NCBI GenBank assembly: GCA_964036195.1
Contig: OZ038453.1
Coordinates: forward strand, 62,001-126,000
Length of the DNA stretch: 64,000 nucleotides
Origin: Sphaerolaimus hirsutus
Lineage: Eukaryota; Nematoda; Chromadorea; Monhysterida; Sphaerolaimidae
Reading direction: 5' to 3'
The notes below the pieces were generated by a model. It was not told the origin of the DNA and made no database searches. It saw only the letters and a list, made by a program, of their open reading frames with translations. This document shows, in pieces, positions 40,427 through 51,479 of the stretch. The position numbers and the translations under genes were made by a program. Every line of letters begins with the position of its first letter. Position 1 is the stretch's first letter.

Positions 40427-40739
40427 TTAATGTACTTATTAGACTCCTTGAACCACATGTAAAAAAAGTTTATGAAAAAATAGGACAATGCTCTTCTATT
40501 AGAAAAAATACCATAACAAGATTTTTGAATGGAATGGTTAAAAAAATCTTTTCAATACCTAGCCACTTTTCTGAGTCACTCTATACAAATAGGTGAGTAA
40601 GTAGACCCAGCGATGAAGATCTTGTAATGGATAAAATAACTGCACATAGTGATGGAAATTTTAAAGGGAAGTTTTAATTAATTGAATTTTTCTAATTCAA
40701 CCCTTGATAAAATTTGCCTTTGTCATTTACGTTCTCTAT

Positions 40740-40855
40740 ACACTAAATTGGGGGGGTGTTTCGAGGGGGGGGGGGGTTATAAGTTCATAGTGTCCATTTT
40801 GAGGGGGTATTTCGAGGGGGGAGGGGTGTATTTCGAGGAAATATGGCATATGTTG
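40740..40855. mobile_element. 3' half of a TTTCGAGG MITE
   Basis: CTCTATACACTAAATTGGGG leads into GGGGTATTTCGAGG and GAGGAAATATGGCATA. The same junction occurs at 51360-51469. Confidence 0.45.
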
Positions 40856-41094
40856 TTTTTTATTGAAAAATCGCAAATGAAACAATTAAACAGCACATTA
40901 CATGCTTTATATCTACTCTAAATCGTTCAAAGACCATGAAATATCTTTGTAAGTGATAATCTCTGTTGAGAGATTTTCTCAGATTTTTTGTATGTGAGAG
41001 ATTTTCTCTGGGATTTTATTGAAAATGACCCAGGTGATTTAATTGTATTTTTTCTGTAGAGATTTTCTGAAATAATGTTAAATTGAGGCGTCTA

Positions 41095-41725
41095 ATTCTA
41101 AAAGTCGACAAGTCCACAAAATGCGATTTTGAGTAAATCGGATTTTAAGATTCGTTTCCAATTCCAGGTCCGTGGCGCGTGTCCAATGAGGCTCTCTCAT
41201 GCTCAGCATTAAGTTCCAAATGTTATCAATCAAGTGTCAAATTTTCAGCCCCTGCTCTCAATGTATAATGGAAAAATTGGGTGTCTATAAAATTCTACTC
41301 GGTCCGAACAAAACTGTTATGGGGAGGAAAATGGACTTGTCGACTTCTTGCACTCGAGAACATTTTTGTCCCGGCCCAGGTTGCGCCTGCCTTATGGGAA
41401 ATTGATGGATTTGTCGACTTTTAGAAATCGGTGTCCATGATGGACTTATCACATTTCTTGCGTTTTTTTCCCATAAAAAACGGCGACAGAAGGTGGACTT
41501 GTCGACTTTTAGCCCAAAACTAAGTGGACTCGTCGAGTTCTTACCCAAATTTTTTGCTTTTTTCCCAAAAATGTCAAATTTGGCACTTTGCCATATGGGC
41601 ATGTGAGGTCAAAAAATTTATGGAAAATGATGAAAAATGTGCGGAAGTAGCCCCAGATGACATTTTCGGGCCTAACTCAAAATTTTCATATTTCGGACTT
41701 GTCGACTTTTAGAATTCGACGCCTC
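41095..41725. mobile_element. GTCGACAAGTCC-family MITE with AATT flanks
   Basis: It is 631 bp with ends GAGGCGTCTAATTCTAAAAG and AGAATTCGACGCCTC, flanked by AATT. The TIR continues through GTCGACAAGTCC. Its uninterrupted CTGCTCTCAATGTATA shows the pre-insertion state for 52305-52768. Confidence 0.75.
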
Positions 41726-42154
41726 AATTATATTTTCTCAAAATCGGCCATTATTTTCAATGCTAATCACTGCACAAATGGGGTTAAATTGCTTACATAA
41801 ATAGTTAAGTCGAAATAACGACAATAAATGAGAATTTTATCCCTAAAAACTCATTTTATATACAATTCATGTATTTATTAGATCCAATTTAGAATAAAAA
41901 TTTTTTCCCAGCCCATAGCTTGACTTTCTTGAATATTCCCACTTATTCAAAACAGCTGTTTCTGTTCAACTTTTGTGGCAAAAAGCGCACTTTCATGTTT
42001 GAGCGTTTTGTTTAAATTCTGATACTTTATACTTCTTAGTTGAGTTATTTCTATTTCGGAAGAAAATGTGACGAGTTTAGATTATTTTTGAGTGATGAAA
42101 CAACAAAATCTGAATTAATTATAGAATTTTCTTAATCACGTTACATGGCGTTAC
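41726..42154. other. AT-rich spacer, nothing recognised
   Basis: No exon or inverted ends were seen. It precedes a degraded CCCTGTAAAATG fold-back at 42155-42245. Confidence 0.35.
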
Positions 42155-42449
42155 ATTACCCTGTAAAATGGGAAACGAACATTTTGCAGGGCATTTTACA
42201 CTCTCAACGTTTTGCATGACATTTGACATTTTCCAGGGCACGGGAATGGCGCCTGACGTTCTGACATAAGACATAAAATGGTTGGAAGTAATTTACGGAC
42301 TTCTGAAAGACAGCCGTTTAAGATGCATTAAGTTAGAAGTACAGCTATTTGAACTTCTGTAAAATACAATTTGCCGTGAAATATAAATAGTTTCTCTATA
42401 TTTTCATTGGCCTTACCTATGCCTAGACACAGTTAAACACGCCTAGACC

Positions 42450-42776
42450 TACCATATTTGCTTGAATAGTTCTCCCCTTGAATAATCCCCCTCGAATACC
42501 CCCCCCTGTAAGACGAGCGAGGAAATAAAAAATCCTCCTTTGAATAATCCCCCCTGAAGAGATTTGATCAATTTGCTGTGCCTAATTTGAGAAAAAAATG
42601 ACACATTATTGTGTGAATAAAGTATATTTCATTGAATGAGTTGACAGAAACATGCTTGAAAACTTTGACGAAATACAAATTCCCCCCTTGAATAATTCCC
42701 CCCCTCGAAATATCCCCCCTCAAAAAAGTCTGACGAAATAATAATCCCCCAGGGGATTATTCAAGCAAATACAGTA
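42450..42776. mobile_element. TACCATATTTGCTTGAATAG MITE
   Basis: The ends TACCATATTTGCTTGAATAG and TTATTCAAGCAAATACAGTA are inverted. The interior repeats TTGAATAATCCCC. It ends 60 bp upstream of the membrane-protein exon at 42837. It is related to 55648-56053 and 59822-59938. Confidence 0.75.
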
Positions 42777-42836
42777 TTTAGAAATAGAGTATGTACAAAG
42801 ATATGTTTCTAACGTTGTGCATGTTTCAACCTTCAG

Positions 42837-45421
42837 CGCAGCCCAGACGATAACTCGATCAAAGGGCATGAATTCATTAGGCAACGAGAAACACGACCCA
42901 GGGAACAGGATCAAAACCGTAGACGCTTCTGACTTCGGATTACAAGCAGTGGTGCGCAATTTCCCCCCTCATTATTCTCAGCCTACAAGTTCTACTTTTG
43001 GCTCAACTAGTGGTGAGGAAGTTGAATATGATAATACAAGTGATGCGACCTACATTCCACAGGGTTATGGTAAGTGGCTATTTTTATTACTTGATTAGTT
43101 TTCACTTTTGAAGACGGTAAAATTGGGTTTGTCACTGTAAAGTGTCATTGGCATAGTGAAATTTGACAATTTTTGGAAAACTCCTAAATTAGTTAAAATT
43201 AGAGTTAAAATTAATGGGTTATTATTAGGGAGTTTTAGAAAGATAGTTTTGAAAATAGAAAAGGAATACCAGGAAATTTTCCCTTCACTGATTTTTTTTC
43301 TACGCAGGAACACCATCAACAATCGATACAATGCCACATTCCAATGTGAACATTGACACGGACATGTCAAGGAACGCTTCCAAATTTGGCAAAGTTCCAA
43401 AAAGTGTGTACGGAAATGTCACGCCAGTTCCGACCCACGGCGCGGTGTTATTTGCGGAAAATGCAACCAAATATGAAATGGAATTGTCGTCAAAGTCAAA
43501 TGCTGTGAAAATCAAAACATTGGTACTTTTGTCACCGCACAAGGACATGATTGTACCGCCAATGATGGTACGATTTTTTCTCATTCATACCGTATTTCCT
43601 CGATATACCCCCAGGGGGTTTATTTTTTCAGAGTTGAAATTTTGAGAGAAAAAGGTGAAAAATGCAACAATAACCACCATTTATAAGTTTTTATAGCCTT
43701 ATATAAGGATGTAGATGTTATAAACGATGTTCTAACGGAACACAGTAAGTGTTTTGAACGTCTGTTATGCATTTCCCGGACCACAAATACATAGTGCCCA
43801 TTTTGAGGGGGGTATTTCGAGGAAATACGGTAGTTCAAATGGAATCCCAATCCCGCGATACAAATTAGGGATGACCGGAGCTATTTCAAAGGTTTTTATA
43901 AGTTCTTTTTAAATGCTAGCATCGAAAACAATTTTTAAAACACATCAGCCAGAATTTTATAGTACTTATGCATTACCTATTTTGCAATGTATTTCATGTG
44001 TATGAGTGAACTAACTAAGTTCACTCAACCACTAAATACACATGCAAGTGCGCAATTTCGCATACACATTACTATTGGTACTAGGTACTGCTTCACGTTC
44101 TAACATAAAAATCTTGTGATATCACAGCAAAAAATGTGTGTGATGCGTTGGGAAGCGGGCTGGATGCGCGTGAAGCTTCACGCTTCAGCACGCTTCACCA
44201 AGAAACCCTGAAATTTGTGGTGAAGTATCGTCCACACGCTTCACCTAGCTTTACAAACGCTTCACGCACTTCCAAAACATGTGAAAGACACTTCACGCTG
44301 CTTGGCGCTTCCACAGGCTTCACGCACGTATACATTTGCGTGCCAGCACCATATTAAAGAGCGTGAAGTGTCTTCATGAAAAATTTCGTGAAGCGTCGGG
44401 AAGCGTCGGCGTGAAGACACTTCACGACGCTTCACCGCGCATCCACACACCTATTTTTTTGCTGTGTATTTATGAGGCTATGCACTTAATGCAACAAATG
44501 GGGTACCTTTATCTACTTCCATACCGAATTTGAGCACTTTCCATTCAATATTGTAGTGTTGGGAGCAGTTGGAAACCGTCCGCATGACGCCGCCACCCTG
44601 TAAATAGAATGATTCATGGTACCTTTAACAACTATGTTAAACAGCAGACCAGAGTTGGTCAAAGTACTGGACATGGATGTAAAGAATTTCATTTTTACTC
44701 ACCGCTGAGTATGTATTTTACTGAGTATGTATTTTACTCACCGCTGAGCTGAAAAATATTTTAAAAGTATAAAAAAATGTGAGTAAATGTAAATACCAGT
44801 ATTTTTACTCAGGGAAAATGTAAAAGCATGAATTGTTCTCGATTTTGTACGTGGGAAGGTAAAAAGAAAGCGATAAAGGTCGCTTTCCCTACCCATCGCA
44901 ACTTCTATCATTTCCTCTGTCGTTTTTGCAGCCGTTTCAATTCGTTTGAGTGTTTTTTTGCTTTGTTTTGCTCACATGTTTTTGTCAATTACGTTTTCTG
45001 TACTCGCGTACATTCAAAATGTACGCGAGTAAGTGCATCCCGGCATTTGTTCGGGTGAAAACGTAAACGTATTTACTCAGTACTTGAGTATACGTGTTTA
45101 TCGAGTAAACATAAATACGTTTTGACAACTATACATTACACTTGGTAAAGATACACATATTTGCACTTGTTTCAGATATTCGTGTTTGCATTTCCGCTGA
45201 TTGTAATCACGACGCTGTGTTGCATCCACCAGCGCCGGGCAGTTTCCAGTTTACAAATCGCCGCAAATATGAGAAACTTGAATTATTTAGATGAGAAGAG
45301 GGCCAACTTAGCCAGGCAATTATCCACAGATAGCTATTATTTTAATGAGGATATTGAGGTGGAGTTACATCATAATGAAAAAAAATATGTGAAACATAAA
45401 GAAGAAAGTAACCATGATTAA
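42837..45421 (+). CDS. single-pass membrane protein, last three exons
   Basis: Exons are 42837-43069, 43308-43567 and 45176-45421 (stop at 45419-45421). Splice sites are CCTTCAG, G|GTAAGT, CTACGCAG, ATG|GTACGA and TGTTTCAG, and phases agree (1, then 0). The first two exons encode a hydrophilic segment with N-linked sites (NASK, NATK) and a patch LLSPHKDMIVPP. The last begins with a hydrophobic segment (IFVFAFPLIVITTLCC), then basic residues and a charged tail of about 60 residues, which suggests a type I protein with a cytoplasmic tail. The family was not recognised. Upstream exons were not found. A MITE lies 20 bp into the second intron. Confidence 0.65.
43588..43832. mobile_element. TACCGTATTTCCTCG MITE in the membrane-protein intron
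   Basis: Ends TACCGTATTTCCTCGATATA and GGTATTTCGAGGAAATACGGTA-type. It begins 20 bp after the donor at 43567. Most of the interior is AT-rich, with a TATAAGTTTTTATAGCC block shared with 46690-46720. Confidence 0.75.
44123..44466. mobile_element. GAAGCG-array MITE with TAT duplication
   Basis: It is 344 bp with ends CACAGCAAAAAATGTGTGTG and TATTTTTTTGCTGTG, flanked by TAT. The interior is repeated GTGAAGCGTC and its complement GACGCTTCAC, so it can form many hairpins. It lies in the last intron of the membrane-protein gene. Confidence 0.8.
44650..45132. mobile_element. CAGAGTTG hAT-like MITE, diverged
   Basis: It begins CAGAGTTGGTCAAAGTACTG and ends TACGTTTTGACAACTAT, the same ends as 63025-63459. 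The target duplication is no longer evident. It contains CTCGCGTACATT, an inverted GTACGCGAG pair. Confidence 0.6.
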
Positions 45422-45789
45422 TTTATTTTATTTTTTAAATTTTTTTACAACATTCATATTCAAAACTCGATTTTTCACAAAAATTTAGCACGCGCGAGAT
45501 GTTATTTCCAAATTTGAATAAAAACGTCGATGGAAAATCCGAAAATCAAGCAGCAACGTAAAATTGATTCGATCAGATCATTTTCCATCATACGTTTTTC
45601 ATTCAAATTTAGAACGTAATTTATCACATGAAAACGTGAAGACCTGTGAAAATGAATTTTAAATAAAAAGTTTGAAAACATGGTTTGAAAATAAAGAATT
45701 TTTGGTGAATTTTTGTTTCACGTTTCACTTTTTATCTGTCGTTATGCTGTAAATCTACCTTAATTATTGGCAAACCGTCAAATGTGTTG
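45422..45789. other. 3' flank of the membrane-protein gene
   Basis: AT-rich sequence; AATAAA-like signals at 45519 and 45661 could serve for polyadenylation. No repeat ends were seen. The next exon begins 368 bp after the stop. Confidence 0.45.
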
Positions 45790-45905
45790 ATGCGGCATCA
45801 GAGCACAATGGAAACTATTGATGAAATCAGTGAAAATGTGGCTAAAAGAAAGTTCAATTACGACAATTCAGATGTGACCAATGGAAATTGGGAACGAGAT
45901 GATAA
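45790..45905 (+). CDS. probable first coding exon of an unrecognised gene
   Basis: ATG at 45790 opens 38 codons plus two bases before the donor AA|GTTAGT. The peptide is hydrophilic (METIDEISENVAKRKFNYDN) with even codon use, unlike the surrounding repeats. Exon phase and location on the same strand make it a candidate partner of 59562-59789, but the phases do not join directly, so at least one exon would be missing. Confidence 0.4.
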
Positions 45906-46156
45906 GTTAGTTTCTTCATCAATTTACCTAAATTGGTAAAAAGTTTTGTTTTTTCTTAACCATGGAAAAGCTACCCGCCAATGACAGTTGCAGCTTGCAT
46001 AATAAGCTGACAATGTGCTGACAACTCATTGACGAGTTGTCAGTGTGGCCCTTTACGCCCTTTACACAAAAGTTCAACTGGTCCCCACTCCAATTCAAAG
46101 CTTGCTCACGGCCACGAGTTCGCCAACCACATTTTAACCAAAAAGAAAAGTAATTT

Positions 46157-46424
46157 CCATATTACCTCGAATTATCCCCCCCTTGATTTATATGCCCATT
46201 TGTGTACAAATGTACATGTACTTCTATAGCCCCAACATAACCTATTTGCTCACGTTTATTGCTGTTTTTGTGTACGAAAAAGCTTTTCCTTACTATGAAT
46301 TTCACAAAAATTTCTGATGAAATAATAAACTGCCCTCGAATAAGCCCCCCTTGAATAAACCTCCCTCAAATTTTGCTGGCGAAATAATAAACCCCACATT
46401 GGGGTATTTCGAGGTAATACGGTA
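46157..46424. mobile_element. CCATATTACCTCGAATTATC MITE
   Basis: Right end GTATTTCGAGGTAATACGGTA-type, left end CCATATTACCTCGAATTA. The interior GCTGGCGAAATAATAAACCC is shared with 18749-19191. Confidence 0.65.
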
Positions 46425-46492
46425 CTCACTATTTACACAGTGTACAAGTGTCTCAAATACATTACATTTACGTTTACTTCGAATAATTTCAG

Positions 46493-47002
46493 TACCGCAT
46501 TTCCTCGAAATACCCCCCAGGGGGTGATTGTTTCAGAGTGAGAATTTTGAGGGGGGTCAAACGAGGGGGGTATTTCGAGGGGAGGGGGGCTTATTATTTC
46601 ACAAGAAAATTTTTAGAACTCACGGTACTAATTAGTTTGTTTGTAACGTACGTCGACGTGGAAAAATTCAACAATAAGCACCATGTTTAAGGGTCTATAG
46701 ACTTCTATAAGTATGTAGATGGTAGAAACCATGTTCTAACGTAACACAGTCATTGTTTTAAACTGTGTTCAGCATTGACCAAGACACAAACCACAGCTTT
46801 TTTGATCTACGTCGTCTTTACACTCAATTTGGGGGCGGGGGTATTTCGAGGGGGTGGGTAATTATATCATAGTAACCATTTTGAGGGGGGGGGTACTTCG
46901 AGACGGGGGTATTTCGAGGGGGGGGGGGGTATTTCGAGACGGGGGTATTTCGAGGGGGGGGGGGTATTTCGAGGGGGGGGGGTATTTCGAGGAAATACGG
47001 TA
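46493..47002. mobile_element. TACCGCATTTCCTCGAAATA MITE with expanded word array
   Basis: The 3' part has five copies of GGGTATTTCGAG separated by G runs (46840-46990), one of the clearest cases of word iteration. Ends are TACCGCATTTCCTCGAAATA and TATTTCGAGGAAATACGGTA. Confidence 0.75.
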
Positions 47003-48068
47003 GTTTGAAAAACTCTGATGTGTTCTTTCCTTCAGAAAATGCATTGCATGCAAATATTGTAGTAATTCAATCAAATATTTACTACACAAGTATGCCTAGG
47101 TAATTGAAATGACAGGATAATAATGAATTGATTTCCCGTGCTTCACTTCATACGTAAATTACCTACCTATATATTTATGTTTAGCGCGTTCCGGAAATAT
47201 TATTACGTGTGGACTTGATTATTATTCATTAGGTATTTTTGTGTGTGTTCTATCTGCAAAATGCTAAGGCTCATTTTTCATAACTTTCACTTATAATCGG
47301 GGGTCTCCAAAACCGGGCACACAGTAATTGTACACTGGATGTCTACATGGCCATTTCAGTTTCTTCCAATTCGCGATGCAAACCAGTGTTTCTGCCCTCC
47401 TAAAACCTAACAAAGGTGCCAATTCCGCAAGTGCGCAAATAAACATTTCCTTTCTTATTTTTCTTCTGAATTTGGTTGGTTTACTAAAATTATTATTACA
47501 AATTTTTTTAGTGCAATTGTAGAAAAATTGAATTTTTGTAAAATTGTATAAAAATTATATTTTATTATTATTTTATTCTTCAAGTTTTTCATTGTTTAAA
47601 TCTTATTCTTATTTTTTTCTAAGATTTCGCCAACCACGTTTTTGGGGAAAAAATCATTTGAGAAGTTAGAAGTGAAGTAAACTGAGAATTAAAAATTGTT
47701 TAACTGTTGACTTTTCACTTCTCTTCTCTTCTCCCACTGAGCTGACATTTCACTTCTCATTTCGCGTTTTACTTCGTATTTAACTTTTTACGTGCCATTT
47801 CAGTTCCTAATTCACATGGCATTTCTCAAATGGTTTGCTTTTTTATTTATCTCCATTTGTGGAATGGAGCCAGTCTATTGAACTCGCGAGCTTTTAGCCA
47901 CAAAAGTGCACATGTCTTCAATTTGGGAGACTGAATAACGGTTGAAATTAAGTTTATTTCTTGTTTGCAAACTAAATATAACTGAACTGGATGGTTTGCA
48001 TTCTTTCGCTGACATACCGAATTTGCATGATCTGAACCTCCCTGAAAAGCCCCCTTGAAATACGCCAT
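47003..48068. other. AT-rich stretch, one degraded MITE
   Basis: Positions 47478-47640 resemble the AT-rich element of 5044-5345. The rest shows no inverted ends and no convincing exon. Confidence 0.35.
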
Positions 48069-48542
48069 TAGTCATGTAAAAGCGCCATGGCGTGTCTGGC
48101 ACTTGGCGCCATTTTGCTCTGGCGCCATTCACAGCAAAAAATAGGGGTGTGATGCGCCGTGAAGCATGCTGGATTCGCGTGAAGCGGCCTCTGTGAAGAC
48201 ACTTCGACACGCTTCAACATGCTTCACGAGATTTTTGGTGAAGTGTCTTCCACACACTTCACCTAGCTTCACAATGGCCAAAATTTCGTGAAGCGCGCTT
48301 CCCGATGCTGACGCAGTGAAGACACTTCACAAACATTGTGCAGCATCATGTGAACTTCGTGAAGCGCCGGGAAGCGCCGACCAGCTTCATGAAGCATCGG
48401 GAAGTGTTGCCGTGAAGACACTTCAAGACGCTTCACGACGCATCAAACCCCCATTTTTTGCTGTGATTGGCGCTTGGCGCTAGGAGTCTGAAAAGCGTCA
48501 TGGCGCTTGGCGCCAAAGTCCTAGCGCTTTTCACATCACTAT
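48069..48542. mobile_element. GGCGCC-type element carrying a nested GAAGCG MITE
   Basis: The ends TAGTCATGTAAAAGCGCCA and TAGCGCTTTTCACATCACTA are inverted, with GGCGCC patches just inside. The GAAGCG MITE 48130-48465 interrupts it between two ATT copies. Confidence 0.65.
48130..48465. mobile_element. GAAGCG-array MITE with ATT duplication
   Basis: It is 336 bp with ends CACAGCAAAAAATAGGGGTG and CCCCATTTTTTGCTGTG, flanked by ATT. It is the second copy of the family at 44123-44466 and is nested in a GGCGCC element. Confidence 0.8.
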
Positions 48543-48688
48543 ACACCATGGCTCGTTTTGCATTTGGTATTATTGACTTTCATGGAAGCGCTGACTAAAT
48601 AATTAAGCCGCACAACTTTTTCTAAGCGAAATAGTCAGCCCCCTGGATGTAATTTGAGGAAATACGGTATGTGCGGGCGTCTTGCGCA

Positions 48689-49815
48689 CATAGGGGATTT
48701 TTGGGGTAGCATTTTAGGGGGGGGGCCGCCATTGTTTGAGCACTCACAGCTCAGTAACCATATAGCCAAATTTGCTGAAAATTTAACATTACGAAGTTTC
48801 AGGTCGGGGCTGTATTGAAAATCGAATTCGACTTTCTACGACCCCCCTGACCCGAGATAGTGGGCTATGGAAAAAGTAAATTTTTCGGGTGGTTTTCACT
48901 GTCACACAGAACATGCGAATTTTGCAGCGCTATAACTCTGCCATTTCTGGACATATTTGGATCGTTTAACTCTTAAAATGATCGAGAATACCTGCAGATT
49001 CCATTTTTGTTGTTGTATTAGTGATGTCTAAATGACGTATGCATTTTTCCGGCTCATTTTCTGTTTTCCAGCTAAATTTTCAGTTTTTCCAGCTTTTTTC
49101 TGTTTTCTGGCTCAATTTTCTATTTTTCCATCTTTTTTCCATTTTCCAGCTCAATTTTCTGTTTTCCACCTCAAATTCCCTTTTTCCGGCTCAACTGTCT
49201 GTTTTCTGTTTCAGCCAAACTGGTAAACATGCATGCAGGTTTTCAATTATGTTAATTTTTTCCATTTTCCATCAAAGTTTCAGCAATTTTTTACCATTTC
49301 CAGCAAGTTTCAGCAATTTTTTTCCGTTTTCCGGCAAAATTTCAGTAATTTTTTTCCGTTTCCATGCAAATTTCATTTTTCCGTTTCCGGTTTTCTGGTC
49401 TTGTTTTCCGTTTTCCAGCCGCTGAATTTTTTTTTTCCGTTTCCGTTTTCCGGCAAGTGCAATTTTTTTCCGTTTTCCATTCCGTTTTCCGGCTGCTGAA
49501 ATTTTTTTTCCGTAAACAAAATGTTTTGACACCCTACTTAGAATGATCAGAATAACATGGGGATATCGTTTTTATTATCAGTTTATCTGTATGCATTTTC
49601 ATTATGATAATTTGATTCAAAACCCCCGAAAAATTTACTTTCTTCAGACCCATCCTATCTCGGGTCAGGGGGTTGTAGAAAGTCGAATTCGATTTTCAAT
49701 ACAGGCCCAACATGAAACCTCATTATGTTAAATTTTCAGCAAATTTCGCCGAGTGCTCAAACAATGGCGGACCCCCCCCCCCCACCCTAAAATGCTACCC
49801 CAAAAATCCCCTATG
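48689..49815. mobile_element. 1127-bp hAT-like element with CTTGCGCA duplication
   Basis: Inverted ends CATAGGGGATTTTTGGGG and its complement extend through GTAGCATTTTAGGG. Flanks are CTTGCGCA at 48681-48688 and 49816-49823, an 8-bp duplication. It contains the CTATCTCGGG module on both sides of a CGGAAAA element (49030-49535) nested in the middle. Confidence 0.85.
49030..49535. mobile_element. CGGAAAA-rich element, opposite orientation
   Basis: Pyrimidine-rich TTTTCCGGTTTTCC-type repeats end in GTTTTGACACCCTA, the terminus of 37794-38975. The other terminus is missing. Long open frames here are compositional. Confidence 0.6.
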
Positions 49816-49860
49816 CTTGCGCACCGCTTAACTGACCTTCATTTCAAGCAACTTTTCGGT

Positions 49861-50435
49861 CAAGTTGTGAAAACGTATTTATGTTGACTCAGAAAATACG
49901 TATACTCGAGTGCTACAGCGCAAATACGCTTACGTTGCTGTGAAAAATTTAAATGTACTCGCTTAACGTATTTTTTTGAAATTTCAATATTTGAATGTTG
50001 ATTCAGCATATACTTTGCAAAACATTTTATGTAAATAATACATAATGTTTTTAACATTTGTTGCCAATGTTGGGTTGTGTTTCGAAAACGTGTCAACACA
50101 CGTTCTCATTATACATTGTATTATTTAACGTTAAATATATTATTGATACATAAATATTACATACAATTTATGCGTGGAAAAGTTTCAAAAGTACTCAGTT
50201 TTAAATGTTTTTAATTACTTTGTTTTTGCTGGAAAAAAGTAATTTTATATTTTTAATTGTGTAAAATGTAAAAATCTTCACTATTACATTTTCTCATTTC
50301 GAAAGTTTTTGCCTATAATTTACGTTTTATCAAAGTAAAATAGCAATAATTTTATTTTGCTGTGCTAGGACAGCGAGAAAATCCAAATTACTTTATGTAT
50401 ACTTTGAAAAAAGTATGATAAATTTAACAACTCTG
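49861..50435. mobile_element. CAGAGTTG-family hAT-like MITE
   Basis: It begins CAAGTTGTGAAAACG and ends TTTAACAACTCTG, inverted to each other. AAACGTATTT and TACTTTG blocks are typical of the family. No target duplication was found. Confidence 0.5.
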
Positions 50436-50823
50436 CCCTTTGGGCACTGATGAAATACATTCTTTTTGTGTTTGGTGGCCCAATTTACTGTACTTTTACT
50501 TTGTCAGCGAAGTTTTGTATTTCAAATTGACGTACACTGAGTCACTGAGTGCACAGTTTACATTGATAAATACCATATCCCATCGGAACAAAGGACCAAA
50601 GTCCCTACGTTTCCTCATAAAACAGTATTTATAACAACTTTCATTAAAATACGGTAACTCTCATCTAGCATCCACTTCCATCGGTATATATTTAGTTCGG
50701 TTTGAAATTTCACACTCCCATTTTCTCATTTTCCTACAGATATTTACATTTTCTAACTAACCGTGCACTGTCGAAATCAAACGTTATGTACCTGCATTTG
50801 CTTGCACAATTCCCCATGTGGCA

Positions 50824-51008
50824 GTCCCAGACCCTGTAAAAAGCCCTGTAAAATGTCAAATGTCATGCAAAGCGTCAAAAGTCATGCAAAATGCCCTGCG
50901 AAATGGCAAACGTGCCGGCTTGTTTTGCGTGTTTTGCAGGGCATTTTGCATGACTTTAGACACTTTGCATGACATTTGACATTTTACAGTCCTTTTTACA
51001 GGGAGTGA
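50824..51008. mobile_element. complete CCCTGTAAAATG fold-back element
   Basis: About 75-bp arms: TCCCAGACCCTGTAAAAAGC at the left, and the complement of its inner part at the right, ending TTTTTACAGGGAGTGA. The central loop is GCAAACGTGCCGGC. Confidence 0.65.
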
Positions 51009-51051
51009 CACCATGAGCTATTTACTCAGTACTCATCAAATTTATCCCAGC

Positions 51052-51469
51052 TACCGTATTTCCTCGAAATACCCCCAGGGGATTTATTTTTTCACTGTGG
51101 GTATTTTGAGGGGGGGGGGTTAAACGAGGGGGTATTTCGAGGTGGGTTATTATTTCGGCAGAAATTTGTTTAAAATCCCAGTACTAAATTGTTGTCTGAA
51201 ACGTACGCAGACGTCGAAAAATGCAACAATAATCGCCATTTATAAGACTCTAAAGACTTGTAGATGTATAAACACTGTTCTCACATAACAGAGTCATCGT
51301 TTTTAACGTGTGTTCTGCATTGCCCGGATGACAAACCGCAGCCTTTGTCATTTACGTTCTCTATACACTAAATTTGGGGGGGGGGTTAAAAGTTCATAGT
51401 GTCCATTGTGAGGGGGGTATTTCTAAGGGGGGGGGGGTAATTCGAGGGGGATTCGAAAAAATACGGTAT
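51052..51469. mobile_element. TACCGTATTTCCTCGAAATA MITE
   Basis: The left end is TACCGTATTTCCTCGAAATA and the right end ATTCGAAAAAATACGGTA. Word iterations at both sides flank an AT-rich core like that of 46493-47002. Confidence 0.75.
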
Positions 51470-51479
51470 ATCCCACAGA

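Noticed and set aside
44150-44450. Regular GAAGCG/CGCTTC units resembling a CRISPR array
   Set aside because: The units occur in both orientations with irregular spacing inside a terminal-inverted-repeat element, and the host is a eukaryote.
49032-49499. Phe-rich open frames of 64-128 codons
   Set aside because: They are the pyrimidine strand of the CGGAAAA element and are open in three frames together.
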